This document shows positions 12,801 to 25,714 of a stretch of DNA of 64,000 nucleotides, one piece after another. The stretch lies in contig NC_089979.1 in assembly GCF_036417845.1 (NCBI RefSeq), forward strand, positions 7,679,424 to 7,743,423, written 5' to 3'. This DNA is from Apteryx mantelli. Taxonomy: Eukaryota > Chordata > Aves > Apterygiformes > Apterygidae. Position 1 is the stretch's first letter; each line of letters starts with the position of its first letter. Position numbers and translations under genes: made by a program. The notes beneath the pieces were generated by a model. The model was not told the origin of the DNA. It saw only the letters and a list, made by a program, of their open reading frames with translations, and searched no databases.

Positions 12801-13480
12801 GTCTCTATACGTGCAGGAATAATCCAGCTCTTTGTGAGAACAATTTCCTGAAAAACAAGCCATTAAATTAACCTTAGTGATTTTATTTTCCTGATTTGGG
12901 GAACTCTCATGGAGGACTGGCAGGTCCTATGAGTTATAGTGCTGTGATGTCCCTGACATTTTGCTGAACCCTGTGCATAGCTTGAATTCCGGCAGTGAAG
13001 TGGGCAACATAATTTCTGATGTATTGGAGTCAGATAGCAACACGCACGCATCTGCCACGTCAGGACAGCTTCTGCTGATGCCTTCAGAAGATGCCTTCAG
13101 AAGGGAAAACCTTTGGCCAGGCTCCTATTTCCACGAGCTATCTTACTGTTAGAATGTTCAGCAGTCAAATAGATCATCCCTCAGATGAGTGATTGCAACA
13201 GCAGTACCACGCAGAAGTATTTGGAGGTTAGAAAGAATGTGATATTGAACAGAAGCCAATACTGCAATGCTGTCACAAAAAGGCGAAACCTGCACTAGGC
13301 TAAATTTGTGGAAGTGCAACCTACTAAAAATGTTCGTATTTCACTATGTATTTCGCTAAGTATTTCACCATGGCTGGCTTTGGTTAGGTCTCAGTGGCAG
13401 TGACTTACTGCCTTTGGTTCTGGGGCTACTGATCCAATTCATCACTGGTGTCACGACACTGATTTATTATTATTACTTTT
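9876..13480. other. Non-coding stretch
   Basis: No gene was recognised. The DNA is AT-rich with short random frames. Small tandem events are visible, such as a doubled GATGCCTTCAGAA unit near 13077-13103, an A run near 12671-12687 and a short imperfect CA stretch near 12455-12475. Confidence 0.55.
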
Positions 13481-13489
13481 ATTGCTTTA

Positions 13490-13990
13490 GAAATAGTGAA
13501 TCGTCCTTGTGAGCCATGACTGTCTTGGTCTAGGTGCTTTACCAGAAGTAGGGCCTGGGCCCAAAGAGCTTAGATGTAGACAGATGGGAGAGCAGAAGGA
13601 ACCAATGTACTGGTACTGATCTGCGTGGTCAGTGCTGGTCTCGGCATGACAGAGGTCCAGCAATACCGGGTTTGTCATAGTCACTAGAGCACAGAGAGAT
13701 TTGAAGGAGAGATTTGAAGGAGGGCAATGAGAAGTTTGGGGGACTAACTGGAGAGAGCTACTCCCAAGCATATGGGGAGGCCTGGACAACTCACAGCTGG
13801 CACAGCTGGTGGGGGGAGATGCTAACTTGATAGTGCATGGGAAAAGTCTGGGCAGTGAAAGGTCTTGGAAATGCAAGAAAGAAGATATGTTTGATATGAT
13901 GGAGAAGGAGAAGTTCAAAAAGAGAAGAAGAAGAATGACATGGACAAAAATGCCATAACAGGAAAGTAATTTTTGCAACGATATTTTGAA
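13490..13990. repeat. Ancient interspersed repeat remnant
   Basis: The stretch reads like an old repeat I remember from turtle, crocodile and bird genomes. Recognisable pieces in order are a 'ggcccaaagagctta' line near 13550-13572, a 'gacagatgggagagcagaaggaa' line near 13579-13601, and 'gatttgaaggagggcaatgag' near 13710-13731. The family name is uncertain. An open frame of 225 codons on the - strand across it is explained by the purine-rich + strand and is not a gene. Confidence 0.45.
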
Positions 13991-14129
13991 TGGATACAGG
14001 CAAATATAAATAGACAAGAATATAGACACAAATAAAATGAATAAGGGAATGCAGCGTAAGAGAACTAAAGCATGGCTGAGCTTGTTTGGCAATAGATAAA
14101 GGAAAAATGGTTTAGGTCCTGGACCATGA

Positions 14130-14253
14130 TACAAGACTTCTTTGGTTCTGTCCCTGGCTGTCACACAGCAGCCTGGTGAGATCTTGCACAGACCACTTAA
14201 TCTGCCTCTGTCTGTTCCTCAGCTCCTTACCTGGAAGAGAAGGATAATAACAT
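14130..14253 (+). mobile_element. MIR-like (CORE-SINE-type) fragment
   Basis: The order of elements matches the middle of a MIR-type SINE: a 'ctggctgtcacac' line, then 'cacttaatctgcctctgt', then 'cctcagctccttacctg' and 'ggataataaca'. In MIR the corresponding stretch is the conserved core ending in 'aaatggggataataa'. The copy is diverged and lacks a recognisable tRNA-like head. A (TTG)n microsatellite follows directly. Confidence 0.45.
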
Positions 14254-14267
14254 TTTGTTGTTGTTGC

Positions 14268-14300
<33 letters not shown>
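14254..14300. repeat. (TTG)n microsatellite
   Basis: About 15 tandem TTG units with a single C interruption, directly read. It sits at the 3' side of the MIR-like fragment, a common place for microsatellites to arise. Confidence 0.95.
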
Positions 14301-15197
14301 AAGGAGATATTTCTTTATTGCAGAGAGCGTTTTGATCATGGTTTATTCATTGCTTAATATGCATTTGACCTGATATCAAATCAGGACTTTAACTGCACTG
14401 CTAAACATTAGTATCTTTAAAGAGAGATTAACAAATCTAAAGCAGTTCATGGATGAGAGGGGGGGAAAAAAAAAGAAGTTACTAACCAGAGAAAAGAGGA
14501 AAGAGCCACTCTGAGAACTGACCTCCATCCCCAAGTTTGCATGATCTCTGGTAGGAAGCCACTTGCATGAGTGCAGTACCGGGACCACATCAGGCTAATA
14601 CATCCCGTTTCAAAGCGGCTGTCCTGGCAGCGAACAGAAGCTCAAGCAGCTTGTCTCTGACACGAACTTTAAAAGTCTCTGAAAGGCTTCCAAACTGCTT
14701 TATCAGTTTGATTTTTAGTATGTTACAGGGCATCTGGGAAGAGAGAGTTTGGCGACTTTCACCCTGTCTGGATAATGTAGAGAAATGTTGATACTAAATG
14801 CAAGCCAAAAGTGTCTGTGTGGGAAAACTCAGAGAACTGGACATGTTTATATATAAGAACAAATTACTCAGTTCCTTGACCTCTTTTTTTCTCTATGCCT
14901 TATTAACTTACATTGTTTAGTTAAGAAAAAAAAAATGTTTCTGCTTATCCAAACTTGAACACAAAGAGCCACTCTGTCGCCAGCATATCACAGAGGTTTT
15001 GCCACTTGATTCCCATTACAGATTGCCCATGTGTTTATTGAAAAGTTAGAGTAAAACATTCTCTTTGCAAAATGCATAGCATCTAGGTAAATTGGACTTG
15101 GATTGCCAGCCTGTACCCTTAAGCAGAATACAACTCTGTCCCTGCTTTGCGAGGTCAAATACTGAGCTCAATCCATTAAAAAAATGCAATTTGATGT

Positions 15198-15250
15198 AAA
15201 AAAGAAAAAAGAAAAGAAAAGAAAAGAAAAACAGCAACAACAACAACAAA
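15198..15250. repeat. (AAAAG)n then (CAA)n simple repeat
   Basis: Tandem AAAAG/AAAAAAG units run into about five CAA/CAG units. This is a simple low-complexity repeat, directly read. Confidence 0.9.
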
Positions 15251-15849
15251 ACGCTAAAAGATCTTTAATAGGGTTTCTACACATCAGACTTTAAAAAATC
15301 AAGAAACAAACAAACAAAAATACCCAGAACAGATTAGGTAAGGGCATTCCCTCTTTCCCCCTTCCCTGAAAATGCCATTACAATGAGGGAAGAGAGGACA
15401 GGGTTATACCATGAAAATCGACACTTTATATAACAAATAAATCAATACCTCTGCAAAAGTATTTCTAAAAACCGCATACAAGAAGACTCTGTAGTAAAAA
15501 CAGAAAGGAAAAATGAAATCAACCTGGAAGCAAAACTTGTTTTTATTATTATGATGAGAACCTGATTTGTGTTGGGAAATTAAATTCCAGTGAAGAGTCC
15601 AAATTACATCTTCTCACTCATGTGTGAACATTGAGAAAGAGGATGTATGTCCTAGTTAGGAGAGAGTAACCTTTGAGCAAAAATGCTCAGGAAGAAATTA
15701 ATACTATAGCTGTTATAAAAGAATGATGAGTATTTGTATATGTTTCAGCTGTAAACGGATCCCAGTGCAATCCCAGAGGAAAACATCACAAATGATATTA
15801 CCATGGTAGAGTCTGTGGTTAAGGTTTGTATATTATAACCCAAATTTTT

Positions 15850-16180
15850 TTTTAAAGCAAGTGATTAATTTGCTTCATATTGTAAATCTGATCAGCTGGT
15901 AGGATGATTAATCAGACATGCTGGCCCCCTTTCTCAGATCATTTCTTTTTTATTGATTATTGTGTGGCTTTTTCTTTCCTGCAGTTAATGCTCACTAGTT
16001 TTCACTTAAAATGAACAGATTAGACCTGAAATGTTTACTGTGTGCAAGCTAATTCTAGGCACTTGAAACTTCATGTAGCATATATTCTGCCTAAATCTGA
16101 TTAAAATGGACAATTGACTTCTGATTTACGCTCACTTCAAGGGACAATATAACGGCCCCTAATGTGTAATTAGACGAAGC
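15850..16180. promoter_or_regulatory. Homeobox-motif-rich putative conserved element
   Basis: Within about 330 bp there are three GATTAAT/TGATTAAT sites, including the palindrome GATTAATC near 15906-15913, plus TAATTAG near 16169 and ATTGATTATTG near 15953. No frame is open through it and no repeat family is recognised. Dense homeodomain-type sites in non-coding vertebrate DNA suggest an enhancer. This is inference only. Confidence 0.25.
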
Positions 16181-19100
16181 ACACAGAATTCCCCGTGTGG
16201 AGCGAGGAGGGAGTTCCTGGCCAGTCTGCCACTTACCATTACCTAAACCAACAGAGGATGTCAGTGAAGCAAGAGCTGAAGTCAGAAGACAGAGACTTAA
16301 ATTGCCCAGTTTCTGAGTGCTATAAATGACCTTGAGACATCTCCTATAAATGTCAGGGAGGCTGACTGTATTCTCAGACTAAAGCCCTCGGTCATGGAAG
16401 ACTACTTTTGAAATACTGTTCTCATACTATAAGACTCCATGGAATAAATAAAATTTGAAATAGGCAGATCTATTTATATTTATAAGAGGTGTTGAGCTCC
16501 TTCTGGATTCTGGACTATTTTTGATTGTCTGTGACTCCTTCTTTACATTGCTATTTAAGGTCTTCAGAGAGCTCTTGACCATAATAAAACTCAAGTGTCT
16601 AATTTCTTCTCATCTGCCTTGACCTCTCAGATACTTCATGCAGTCAGCCACATTCTTCCCTAAAATACTTGTTCTGGTTCCTTGTAAATGGGTGACCTGT
16701 AACTTTAGGTTCCTCCTTCCTCTTTTCTGTTCATGTTTTTAATCTTTCCATTTTGTAAATTTTTGTTTTCTACCTTCCCACTTCTACATAATCCTCAGCA
16801 GCTCAACCTCTGCACTGATCTTCTGATTCCTCTCATCTGATTTTGATCAGTGCCCACAGGCATATGTTTCCAACCTCAGCCTGTCTCTCCAGCCAACCTG
16901 CGGTACTTCTTTCCTTGCTAGCAACTAAACGTTGCTGAAGCAAAATGGGATGCTTTGGCCTCTTACCCAAGCCAGCCTTTCTGTGTTCATTGCAGAAGGA
17001 ATGCCAGCCTAGGTGTTATCTCCTATCTCCTGATTGCTACCCCACTCTTAAGTCAGATGTCTGATACTCTACTAGCTTTTAGCTACACTAGACTATATGT
17101 TAGCACTGCACCCATTTTCTTGAGTCGCTTCATAAGCCCTCTGTGAGTCACCAGCTTCAAATGCAGGTTGCCTGTGCATCTTTACCTGCATGAAAATAGC
17201 CCTACTTGCCCATCTACTTTCTCATGACCTCCTTCTTCCCATGTATCTCCTGTTCATCTCACTCTCCTGCAGAATCCCTTATCTGACCTTTGATGATATC
17301 TTTTATGTCTAATCCACAACTCATAAATAAACTGTAAAGCCTGACCCTCTTTCAAACCCCTCTTCAAAGTGTCTGCAAGAATTCCCTACTCCTGTGCTTC
17401 CCGTAACAAATTGCCAGTCATTGCTAAGTTGCTAAGGAGAATCTTTTGATATTTGCGTCTCTCTCATTCTTTATATCTAACATTAACTTACTAAATTCCA
17501 TGTAGATGCATGTAAAGCTGATCATTCTGAACATATGCTTTTCTTCCTGATCCATTGTTCTCTCTTCCCTGTGCCTTTCTGCGGACTGTGACAGCTAGTT
17601 GTTGCATTTTCCACAAATAAGACGTTAATATGGTAAATGCATCTTAGAACAGCACTTAGAACAGAGGAATGATCCCGATTGGAAAGTCCCAGTACTCTTG
17701 AAATATAAACAGTAGAAAATAACATCATAAGAAGACTATGAATTAAGTTTCTTTTTTTAAAACAGGTGGCTTTTTGACGCATGCATGCAGGCATGAATCC
17801 TAAGAAGTGCTGATTTTCACATAATACATAGAGAACTTATGATCTTGTAAATATATCTCATAATATGACAGCATTAGGCCAAAAAAATCTTTCTGTAGGA
17901 CAAAAAGATGGAGGAAATGACCACTTTGATCAATGTAAGGAAATAAACTGACTGGTTTCCCTGATAAGAGATTATTTTTATTATTTATTTGTATGACAGA
18001 ACTGAATTCCTTTTCTCTCATTAAATACTACCCATTTATCAGCCTGTAGGAATATAAAGTGCCCTTCCACAAGTGTCCTGGAGTCTATTTTCTAGCCTCA
18101 AAATAACAAATATTACAAGTGGTTTAAAAATGGATCAGTATATAGAGGCAGGAATAGATGTAGATTTTAATTTAGAATAGTGTATTGTTTTATGTAGTAT
18201 TATTACACCATTTCAGAGTAATTTGGTGTTTTATGTAGTGTTTAAAGTTTTAGAGCTATAACTTCTAAAGAAAAAAAGAAACTAATAAAAAACACGCAAT
18301 TCATTGCCCTATCAATGACTGCAATTTTTTTAAACCTGAAATTAGTTCTCTCAGAAAAAATTCAGATCATGGGGGTAAATTTAATCAAAACAATTGCAAA
18401 AAGAAAAAAAAAAGTGAAAAAACTGGGTGAAACAATGAAAAGAGAAAATTGTTTCTTAACTGTAATATGAAACTGTCTATCAAAATGTCCCTCTTCTACC
18501 CAAAAAAGGTAATAATCAGAGCATGTAAAATTAGCCCAGTCATTTTTGTGTGATCATTTTTCTGTTTACTGGATAGTTAACAGTGGGTTTGGAGAAGAGT
18601 TTTGAAGAGCAGCTATATGTCAGTGGGCAGAACATGTTAATGCCCCCTCACACTCATCCAGCTCACAGAGTGAAGACCTGCAGATCAGAGGCACAAAGGT
18701 GACTCATCCATGCCCCAAACCAAGTCGGTGACCTGTAAGCCATGTTTTCCAACATTGAAGATTATGGTAGAGAATATCTTAATGTCTTAAGGTCTGGCCT
18801 GAGCTTAATAACTGTATCAGACACATCTTTTATAGGTTAGCTATGTATGGTACAACTGAGTATATTATCTGAAACTGAGCCCTGCAAAGTCCCATCACAC
18901 AGGATCTGTGCTGATGACAATTCCCCAGTTAGACATTTTGTACAAATATCCTAAAATAAAAGGACCAGTTATCTCAAAACCATATAGTCATGGATTCCAT
19001 AATTCGGAGAGAGGGTGGGGTTCACAGGACTGAACATATCTTCATCTGAGCAAGTTACATTGGGCTCCAGGTCTAGTCAAAGACATTTAAGACATGGTTC

Positions 19101-22100
19101 ATTTCCTCTTAAAGCTGGCATTGACATTTGGTCTGATGAATCAGACCTAAATGCCATTGACAGCCAACAGGATCTCCACTGAATAGGCAACAAGCTTAAA
19201 TATGGATACCTACATCATTGCCGCTTGAGGTTAGGCGAGATGGGTGCCACCTAAAAATAGATGTCGATTACACATCTTTGAGATGTACTAGAACATCCTA
19301 CACATCTATCCGCTTCCAGTAACCCACATGGCACAGGACCCTTGTGAGACCCATGTCCTCATGGGATTTAGCCTAGAGATCAAACAAGATATCATAGGGC
19401 ATTTTACCTGGAAATCCTTGATAACTGGCGCCAAACTCACATATGGATTATATTTTGTAACTTGGCATTGCAGCCTGAATAGAACTGGGAATGTGATGAG
19501 GAACATCACTTCTAGAAACTGTACAAAGCAGAGATAAAGTGGAAGGAGATTTCAACTGTATTAATCTCTACATGAACTAGAGAGCATAAAGTCTTCTAAG
19601 GTGGCAGGTAGCTCTGAGCAAAAAGACAGTAAACTGGGGATGCCTGATACATAAGCATTAGCACATGGCTGTAACTCTAGAGACAAGTCAGAAAGTAGAA
19701 GAAACAAGTTTAGAGGGAGATGTTAGTAATTTGTGACATTTCTCCCATTTCTTCAATGTTATTGAGGTCTGCTGATTTTCTTTTGCTTTGTCAATATGCT
19801 CCCTAGCTTCAAGTGTCCATTTTATGTCTGGTTATGCATTTCATGCTGTTTATTTGTTTATATGTCAAAGCCCCTGTTTTAAAAGCAATACTTTTAGTTT
19901 TACTTACACACAGAATTCATTTTCTCAGCGAAATTCCCCTCAAAGACAATGGCTTTTATTTCAGAGGAAAAATAACAGTTCTAAAGTGCTTTAACCAAAA
20001 TTGTATGGTATGTTGTGTAGGAGACAGCAGAAAGAGAGATTATAAAACTTGTAATAAAGATGCATATAATTTGTCCTTTATAATGAATAGTTTGATGTCT
20101 TTTCTTTCTTCGTTTCCATGGTATTCTTTTGTGACTTTATTTATAACTTCCTTATGTAGAACTCATAGTCTGTAGATTTTTCTCAGGTTCTTGGTTTCAG
20201 ATTTTTTTATACCTCTGCATATTGCCAAACTCTCTTCCTATGCCCAGATTTCAACAAGTTCAAGCACTGAAAATATTCAGATCTGAGATTTTCTTGGAGA
20301 GCTATGGGATAGTTGGTACGTAAATTTTATCAGAAATCAGATTGCCTTTAGCACAGGTGTTCATGTTCTTCTTGTTATTACTGTCTTTTAAAGGCATGTG
20401 AACAATGAACCATTGTCTCCTCTAAACTCTCTGTAAAGATCAATAAAGGATCACAGATTCTTATTGGAAATCCTCAACATGAGGTTAGTGAAGTTCTCCA
20501 GGTAATATTCAAACGTTTTCCTATTCCTTTTTTTAACTTTCCAAAACCAATAAAACTTTCATGGTCCAGAAGATGAGAAAGCCCAAATCTATATGCCAAA
20601 GATTAGGTCGCCTAACTGCAATACAAAAATACTCATGCCTAAAAGTGTGGAATGGCTCCAACACAAAAGACAAGAAATTAACACTAAAGTATCCTGCAGC
20701 CTGGTGATGGGTTATACACTTGGAGTATGGGTTCAAAGATCTCTGTAGAATAAAAGACTGAATCCACTCCTCCCTCGTCATAAATCAGTGCCGCAACCAC
20801 AGTAAAAAGCTGATGCTGGCTGGGCTCCAGTGTTTCTTCTGTAAGATTTCAGCTCTGCTCAGAAGAAAAAGCCTTTGAAAACCCTGCTTCAGGGCTTCCG
20901 CTACAACTAAGGACCTGAGCAGCATGTGAATGTCAACAGGCAGAAATTAGATGCCTCGGGGATTATCCAACAGCTAAGTTTGATCCTGAATGCTTAGAAA
21001 GATAGACTGGAGTTTTAAGTCCACCTAGACTTCCGTGGCTTATTAGGCTAGCATGGTTTAGGCAGACCGCTTTTGAAAGCTAACGGTTCACAAAAGAGTG
21101 ATGAGATTATTGTTAGTTCCAGCCAAAATTGATACCCTGGAGGAGATATTTATTCATGGGCAAGGGCAGGTGAATCAGAAGAGAGGCTTCTGCTTTGCTT
21201 CTGTAGTTGTGTCGGGACACCAGAGCTCTCTGCTGTCGCTCTGGCTGCACAGGGGGCTCCAAGGACCTGCTCTTCCCCAGCTCCTCAAAGCACAAAATCA
21301 CGGGGATCTCCCCACTCAGGGCTGTCACCTCACCCCAGACGGGTTCAAAACTGCAAGTCTGAAACTGCAGACTGTTCTGCCCGGCCATTACAAAATCACA
21401 CGATGTAAGTGAAGTCATCACTTCTCGCAAGCGGTCATTCCTATCGGTTGTCAGTCACTATAGTCCACAGACAGTCTGTGAACAAGATTCAAGTCAAAGT
21501 CTTCATACAGGTTTTTACAGGCTGCAATCATAACTATTTTTTTTTTTATGATTTGAGGGTCATCCTAGTTGTTTTGTATGGCAATTGTAACTTTTACTTC
21601 GCTGGTTGTAGATACTGTCTCTGTCCCGTTGCACACTAATCCTGGAGCAGCACTTTGCAGTCCCGGTGCCTATTTATGCAGCCATTTCAAGGTTCGAACT
21701 GTGAGTCTCCTTTCCTCCCTGCACAGCCCATGATGCTAAATTTGTGGTGTCTTTTTCTGGGATACTGCAAGAACACACTGCTTGTCTCTTACTGTTCCCG
21801 TTATATTTTGATTCTTTCCCTATGTCCCAGAAATTCTACATAACCAAAACATATATAATAAAGATGTTCTTTGGTTATATTGTTTTCTGCATAGCAGGGA
21901 AAGGAAACAAGACCGGTTCTGAGTGATACTTTCAGATGCTCACAAGCGATATGGTTAGCTCTTCACCAGCTGGCTTAACTGCTCCTGTGATCTTGTCTGG
22001 TTGTTGTCATATCACTTGCTTTTCTCTGGAGCGTTTCACACTGATGCTACCATCCATCTTGACTTCTTGTATGCTGAGAATTACATCTGCTATAGGACCT

Positions 22101-23880
22101 CTTTTCACTTTGGCGTCTCTGTTGAGACAACCATTAATTCGTCTGTTTTACTTTATGATTGTTATTCAACTTTTTGTTAAACAGATGTGATAATCATTCT
22201 GACAGTGCAGTGACAGGATTACACAAGTTTGATTAGTACATAATGAAAATTGCCTGTAACATAAGTATTTTGCAATTATGTAGAAAGCACAATGCCATCT
22301 GGGTCCTGCTCATCTTTCCCTCCCTTTCTTTCCCTTTTTAATTTTTTTCATAAATGACAGCTAGCAATAAAATTTCACTCTGTAGTAAAATGTGAAGTAC
22401 AGCAACAAGAATTTATATTAAAAAAAAGTGTTTTCTCTGAGCATTTTAAGACTTAGAAATCAGTTCAACAAATGTTTAGCCTGCTGAGCAGTCCTTATTC
22501 ACAGAAGAAGCCAATGACTTTAATAGTGTGACCTATCTGATTAAAGATTATTTACAAGAGCCAAATGTTTCCAGGTCTGGTAGATAGATTGATTCAGGCT
22601 CCTGCTGAGTAATCATTCCCTTATCTTTCCTTCATTCATCTGTTCTTTGAAAATATGGTAAACTGTAATGCTCCAGACAATAGTGTAATACATCCCTTCT
22701 ATTACTGGTGTTATTTTCTGCGTGCATATACCAAGGGTTTCCAAATGGCATGTCCCACTACAGGCACACACTGGTGGCCTGACGTCCACTAGGCTCCTTC
22801 TCTTTGACCTCGCAGCAACACGGACATGTTCCACTGAAATCAAATTCTTGGTTTCTCAAGGTAGACATCCAGAAGCGAAAAATGAAGCCAAACAGCCTTG
22901 GTGAAGGCCCTTGAAAATGTTGATGCAATAACCTGACGAGAGCACAGGTAAGACCCAATGAAGGAACTGGGATTACAACTGGATCTCAAGCGTTTGCTAC
23001 CTCCTCTGCAAGAGAAGTAAGTTTATACAACTTCTTTTTACAACAGTGGGGGGGGGGGGTGAGAGGAGGAAGGTAATTATACTTCTATAAATGTTGAAAA
23101 GCAGATAAGAATTTCTGATAAAAGGGTCTGCTGGATTTGGGCTTTTATCTCTGCAGAACGGTATTGCTTAGGCACCAAAATACATGGTTAGAAAAGTTCT
23201 TGAAAGATTCATGTATCCGTGCACATATAATGAATTCAAACAAGATTTATAATAAACCTCAGCTAACTACTTTCATCTAAGTCTGGGAAGTCCTCTGTGC
23301 TTTCAGAGTTCAAATGCAGTTTGTGATTACTTTGGTTGGGTGTAAAGAACGAACAGTTTACATAAAGGAAAACAGCACAATGTTTCTCTGTAGCTACAGA
23401 GAGAGCTATAAAAAAAGAGCTCTCTTAAAAAGAGCATGTGGTGCGTGCTGGATAGTGGCTTTCGCTGATTTTCTTGTAGCCATCTGGGAATACTTTGTTT
23501 TCTTTGGGAAGATAGTGCTGAACACAGAGCAAAGGGAAGACGAGAGATTATGGAAATAGAAAATCCTACCTCTGAGATGGAAGCAAAAGTCGAAACTTTC
23601 GTTGTGGTCAGGCAGGCAGGCTGGACTGCCGCCTTTCCCGGCCTCAGGAAGGCCTGTCAAATGGAGATGCACTAGACAGCAAGCAAGGGAGTATATCAAT
23701 ATACCCGGAAAATAATTTGCTTTCAACTGAGGGGAGAGGCAAAGGATTAGAAAAAACTGTGCTCCAATGCTCTGGCTTCTGTATTAGGAAAGGTTAAAAA
23801 AAATAAAAGGTGGGGAAAAAAAGTTAGTGACTTGAGGTAAACGGAAAATGCGATAAAATGTAAAACACCCTACAAAGGCT
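16181..23880. other. Non-coding stretch
   Basis: No exon, RNA gene or young repeat was recognised. The longest frames are about 105-120 codons and lack family motifs. A 12-base G run lies at 23048-23059. The DNA is AT-rich, presumably intergenic or intronic. Confidence 0.55.
23048..23059. repeat. G12 homopolymer
   Basis: Twelve consecutive G on the + strand, directly read. Confidence 0.9.
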
Positions 23881-23919
23881 GACAATGCCAGAATAATCAG
23901 ATATCTCCCTCTGATAGCA

Positions 23920-24040
23920 TAACTGATTACCCAAACAAAGGAAATGCAATAGATGTAATCTATCTGAATTTAACTAGAGCGTTAGACATGGTGCCGTGCA
24001 GGAAAATACTAGTAAGGCAGAAAAATGGAGAATCAATATA
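23920..24040 (+). mobile_element. Old CR1 RT fragment
   Basis: Translated on the + strand from about 23947, the DNA reads AIDVIYLNLTRALDMVP. This is a decayed version of RT motif A of CR1 (compare [17 protein letters not shown] in the young copies). The catalytic Asp of motif A is Asn here. The fragment is short, degraded and about 330 bp upstream of CR1 copy B in the same orientation. It belongs to a different, older CR1 insertion. Confidence 0.6.
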
Positions 24041-24370
24041 ACATCTGTAACAAGGGCAGAGGCTTAGCTAAGGGGAGCTGATGACAAACTGTACTGTGGT
24101 AGGGTGGTGCCGGTCTCTCAGAGAGGTTATATATTCTCCAGAGCTCCTTCAGACTTGCCATTCTTAGTATTTTACTTAACAAACATGGCATGAAAAGCCT
24201 ACTGGAATTTGCCGTTGGCCTGAAGTTGAGAGACTTGCACAGAGCCGGACTTCCTGGATCCAGAGGAGAGGCGTATGTCTGAGTCCTGCCACCCTAGAAA
24301 TGGGAGGATGTTCGCTTGTATTGAAGGCAGGGTCACGTACTTGTGACTAATAGCAAACATTTGTACTATA

Positions 24371-25714
24371 AACCTCACCTCCATCCCTGGAAAGATGATG
24401 GAGCAGCTCATCCCGGAGGCCATCTCCAAGCATGTGGAGGACAAGAAGGTGATCAGGAGTAGTCAGCACGGATTCACCAAGGGTAAATCATGCTTAACCA
24501 ATCTGATAGCCTTCTAGGATGGAATGACAGGCTGGGGAGATGAGGGGAGAGCAGTGGGTGTTGTCTCCCTTGACTTCAGCAAGGCTTTTGACACTGTCTC
24601 CCATAACATCCTCATAGGGAAGCTCAGGAAGTGCGGGCTAGATGAGTGGACAGTGAGGTGGATTGAGAACTGGCTGAATGGCAGAGCTCAGAGGGTTGTG
24701 ATCAGCGGCACACAGTCTAGTTGGAGGCCTGTAGCTAGCGGTGTCCCCCAGGGGTCGGTACTGGGCCCAGTCTTGTTCAACTTCTTCATGAATGACCTGG
24801 ATGAAGGCACAGAGTGCACCCTCAGCAAGTTTGCTGACGATACCAAACTGGGAGGAGTGGCCGATACGCCAGAGGGCTGTGCTGCCATTCAGAGAGAGCT
24901 GGACAGGCTGGAGAGGTGGGCGGAGAGGAACCTCCTGAAGTTCAACAAAGGCAAGTGCAGGGTCCTGCACCTGGGGAGGAATAACCCCATGCACCAGGAC
25001 AGGTTGGGGGTTGACCTGCTGGAAAGCAGCTCTGCGGAGAAGGACCTGGGAGTGCTGGTGGACACCAAGTTGACCATGAGGCAGCAATGTGCCCTTGTGG
25101 CCAAGAAGGCCAATGGTCTGCTGGGGTGCATCAGGAAGAGTGTTGCCAGCAGGTGGAGGGAGGTGATCCTGCCCCTCTCCTCAGCCCTGCTGAGGCCACA
25201 TCTGCAGTACTGCATCCAGTTCTGGGCTCCCCAGTACAAGAGGGATGTGGCACTACTGGAGCAAGTCCAGCGAAGGGCTACAAAGATGATGAGGGGACTG
25301 GAGCATCTCTCTTATGAGGAAAGGCTGAGAGAGCTTGGCCTGTTTAGCCTAGAGAAGAGAAGGCTGAGAGGAGATCTTATCAACGTGTACAAGTATCTGA
25401 AGGGAGGGTGTTGAGAGGATGGGACCAGACTCTTTTCAGTGGTGCCCAGCGACAGGACGCGAGGCAACGGGCACCAACTGAAACACAGACAGTTCCACCT
25501 GAACATGAGGAAAAACTTCTTCCCTGTGAGGGTGACAGAGCACTGGAACAGGTTGCCCCGAGAGGTGGTGGAGTCTCCTTCTCTGGAGATATTCAAAACG
25601 CGCCTGGACACGATGCTGTGCAACGTGCTCTAGGTGACCGTGCTTGAGCAGGGGGGTTGGACTAGATGATCTCCAGAGGTGTCTTCCAACCTCAGCCATT
25701 CTGTGATTCTGTGA
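24371..25714 (+). mobile_element. CR1 LINE copy B, 5'-truncated
   Basis: Similarity to the other young CR1 copies begins at about 24371 (the ACCTCCATCCCTGG line inside the RT fingers). It runs to the octamer tail CATTCTGTGATTCTGTG ending near 25714. Strong 5' truncation is normal for CR1, whose reverse transcription starts at the 3' end and usually stops early. Flanks are unrelated AT-rich DNA. Confidence 0.93.
24374..25633 (+). pseudogene. CR1 ORF2 RT fragment (copy B)
   Basis: This is RT and C-terminal sequence of CR1 ORF2. Motif A ([11 protein letters not shown]), motif B ([10 protein letters not shown]) and the FADD box at about 24836 are all intact. The frame is interrupted by TAG near 24515, where other copies have a Tyr codon (FYDGM), and by TGA at 25412-25414 in the KGGC-R/Q-ED line. 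The C-terminal piece continues in the same frame to the TAG at 25631-25633. It lacks endonuclease and linker. It has no coding capacity of its own. Confidence 0.88.

Noticed and set aside
13487..14164. 225-codon hydrophobic-looking frame on the - strand
   Set aside because: It lies on an ancient interspersed repeat with a purine-rich opposite strand. Hydrophobic Leu/Phe/Ser runs come from CT-rich sequence. No family match is seen.
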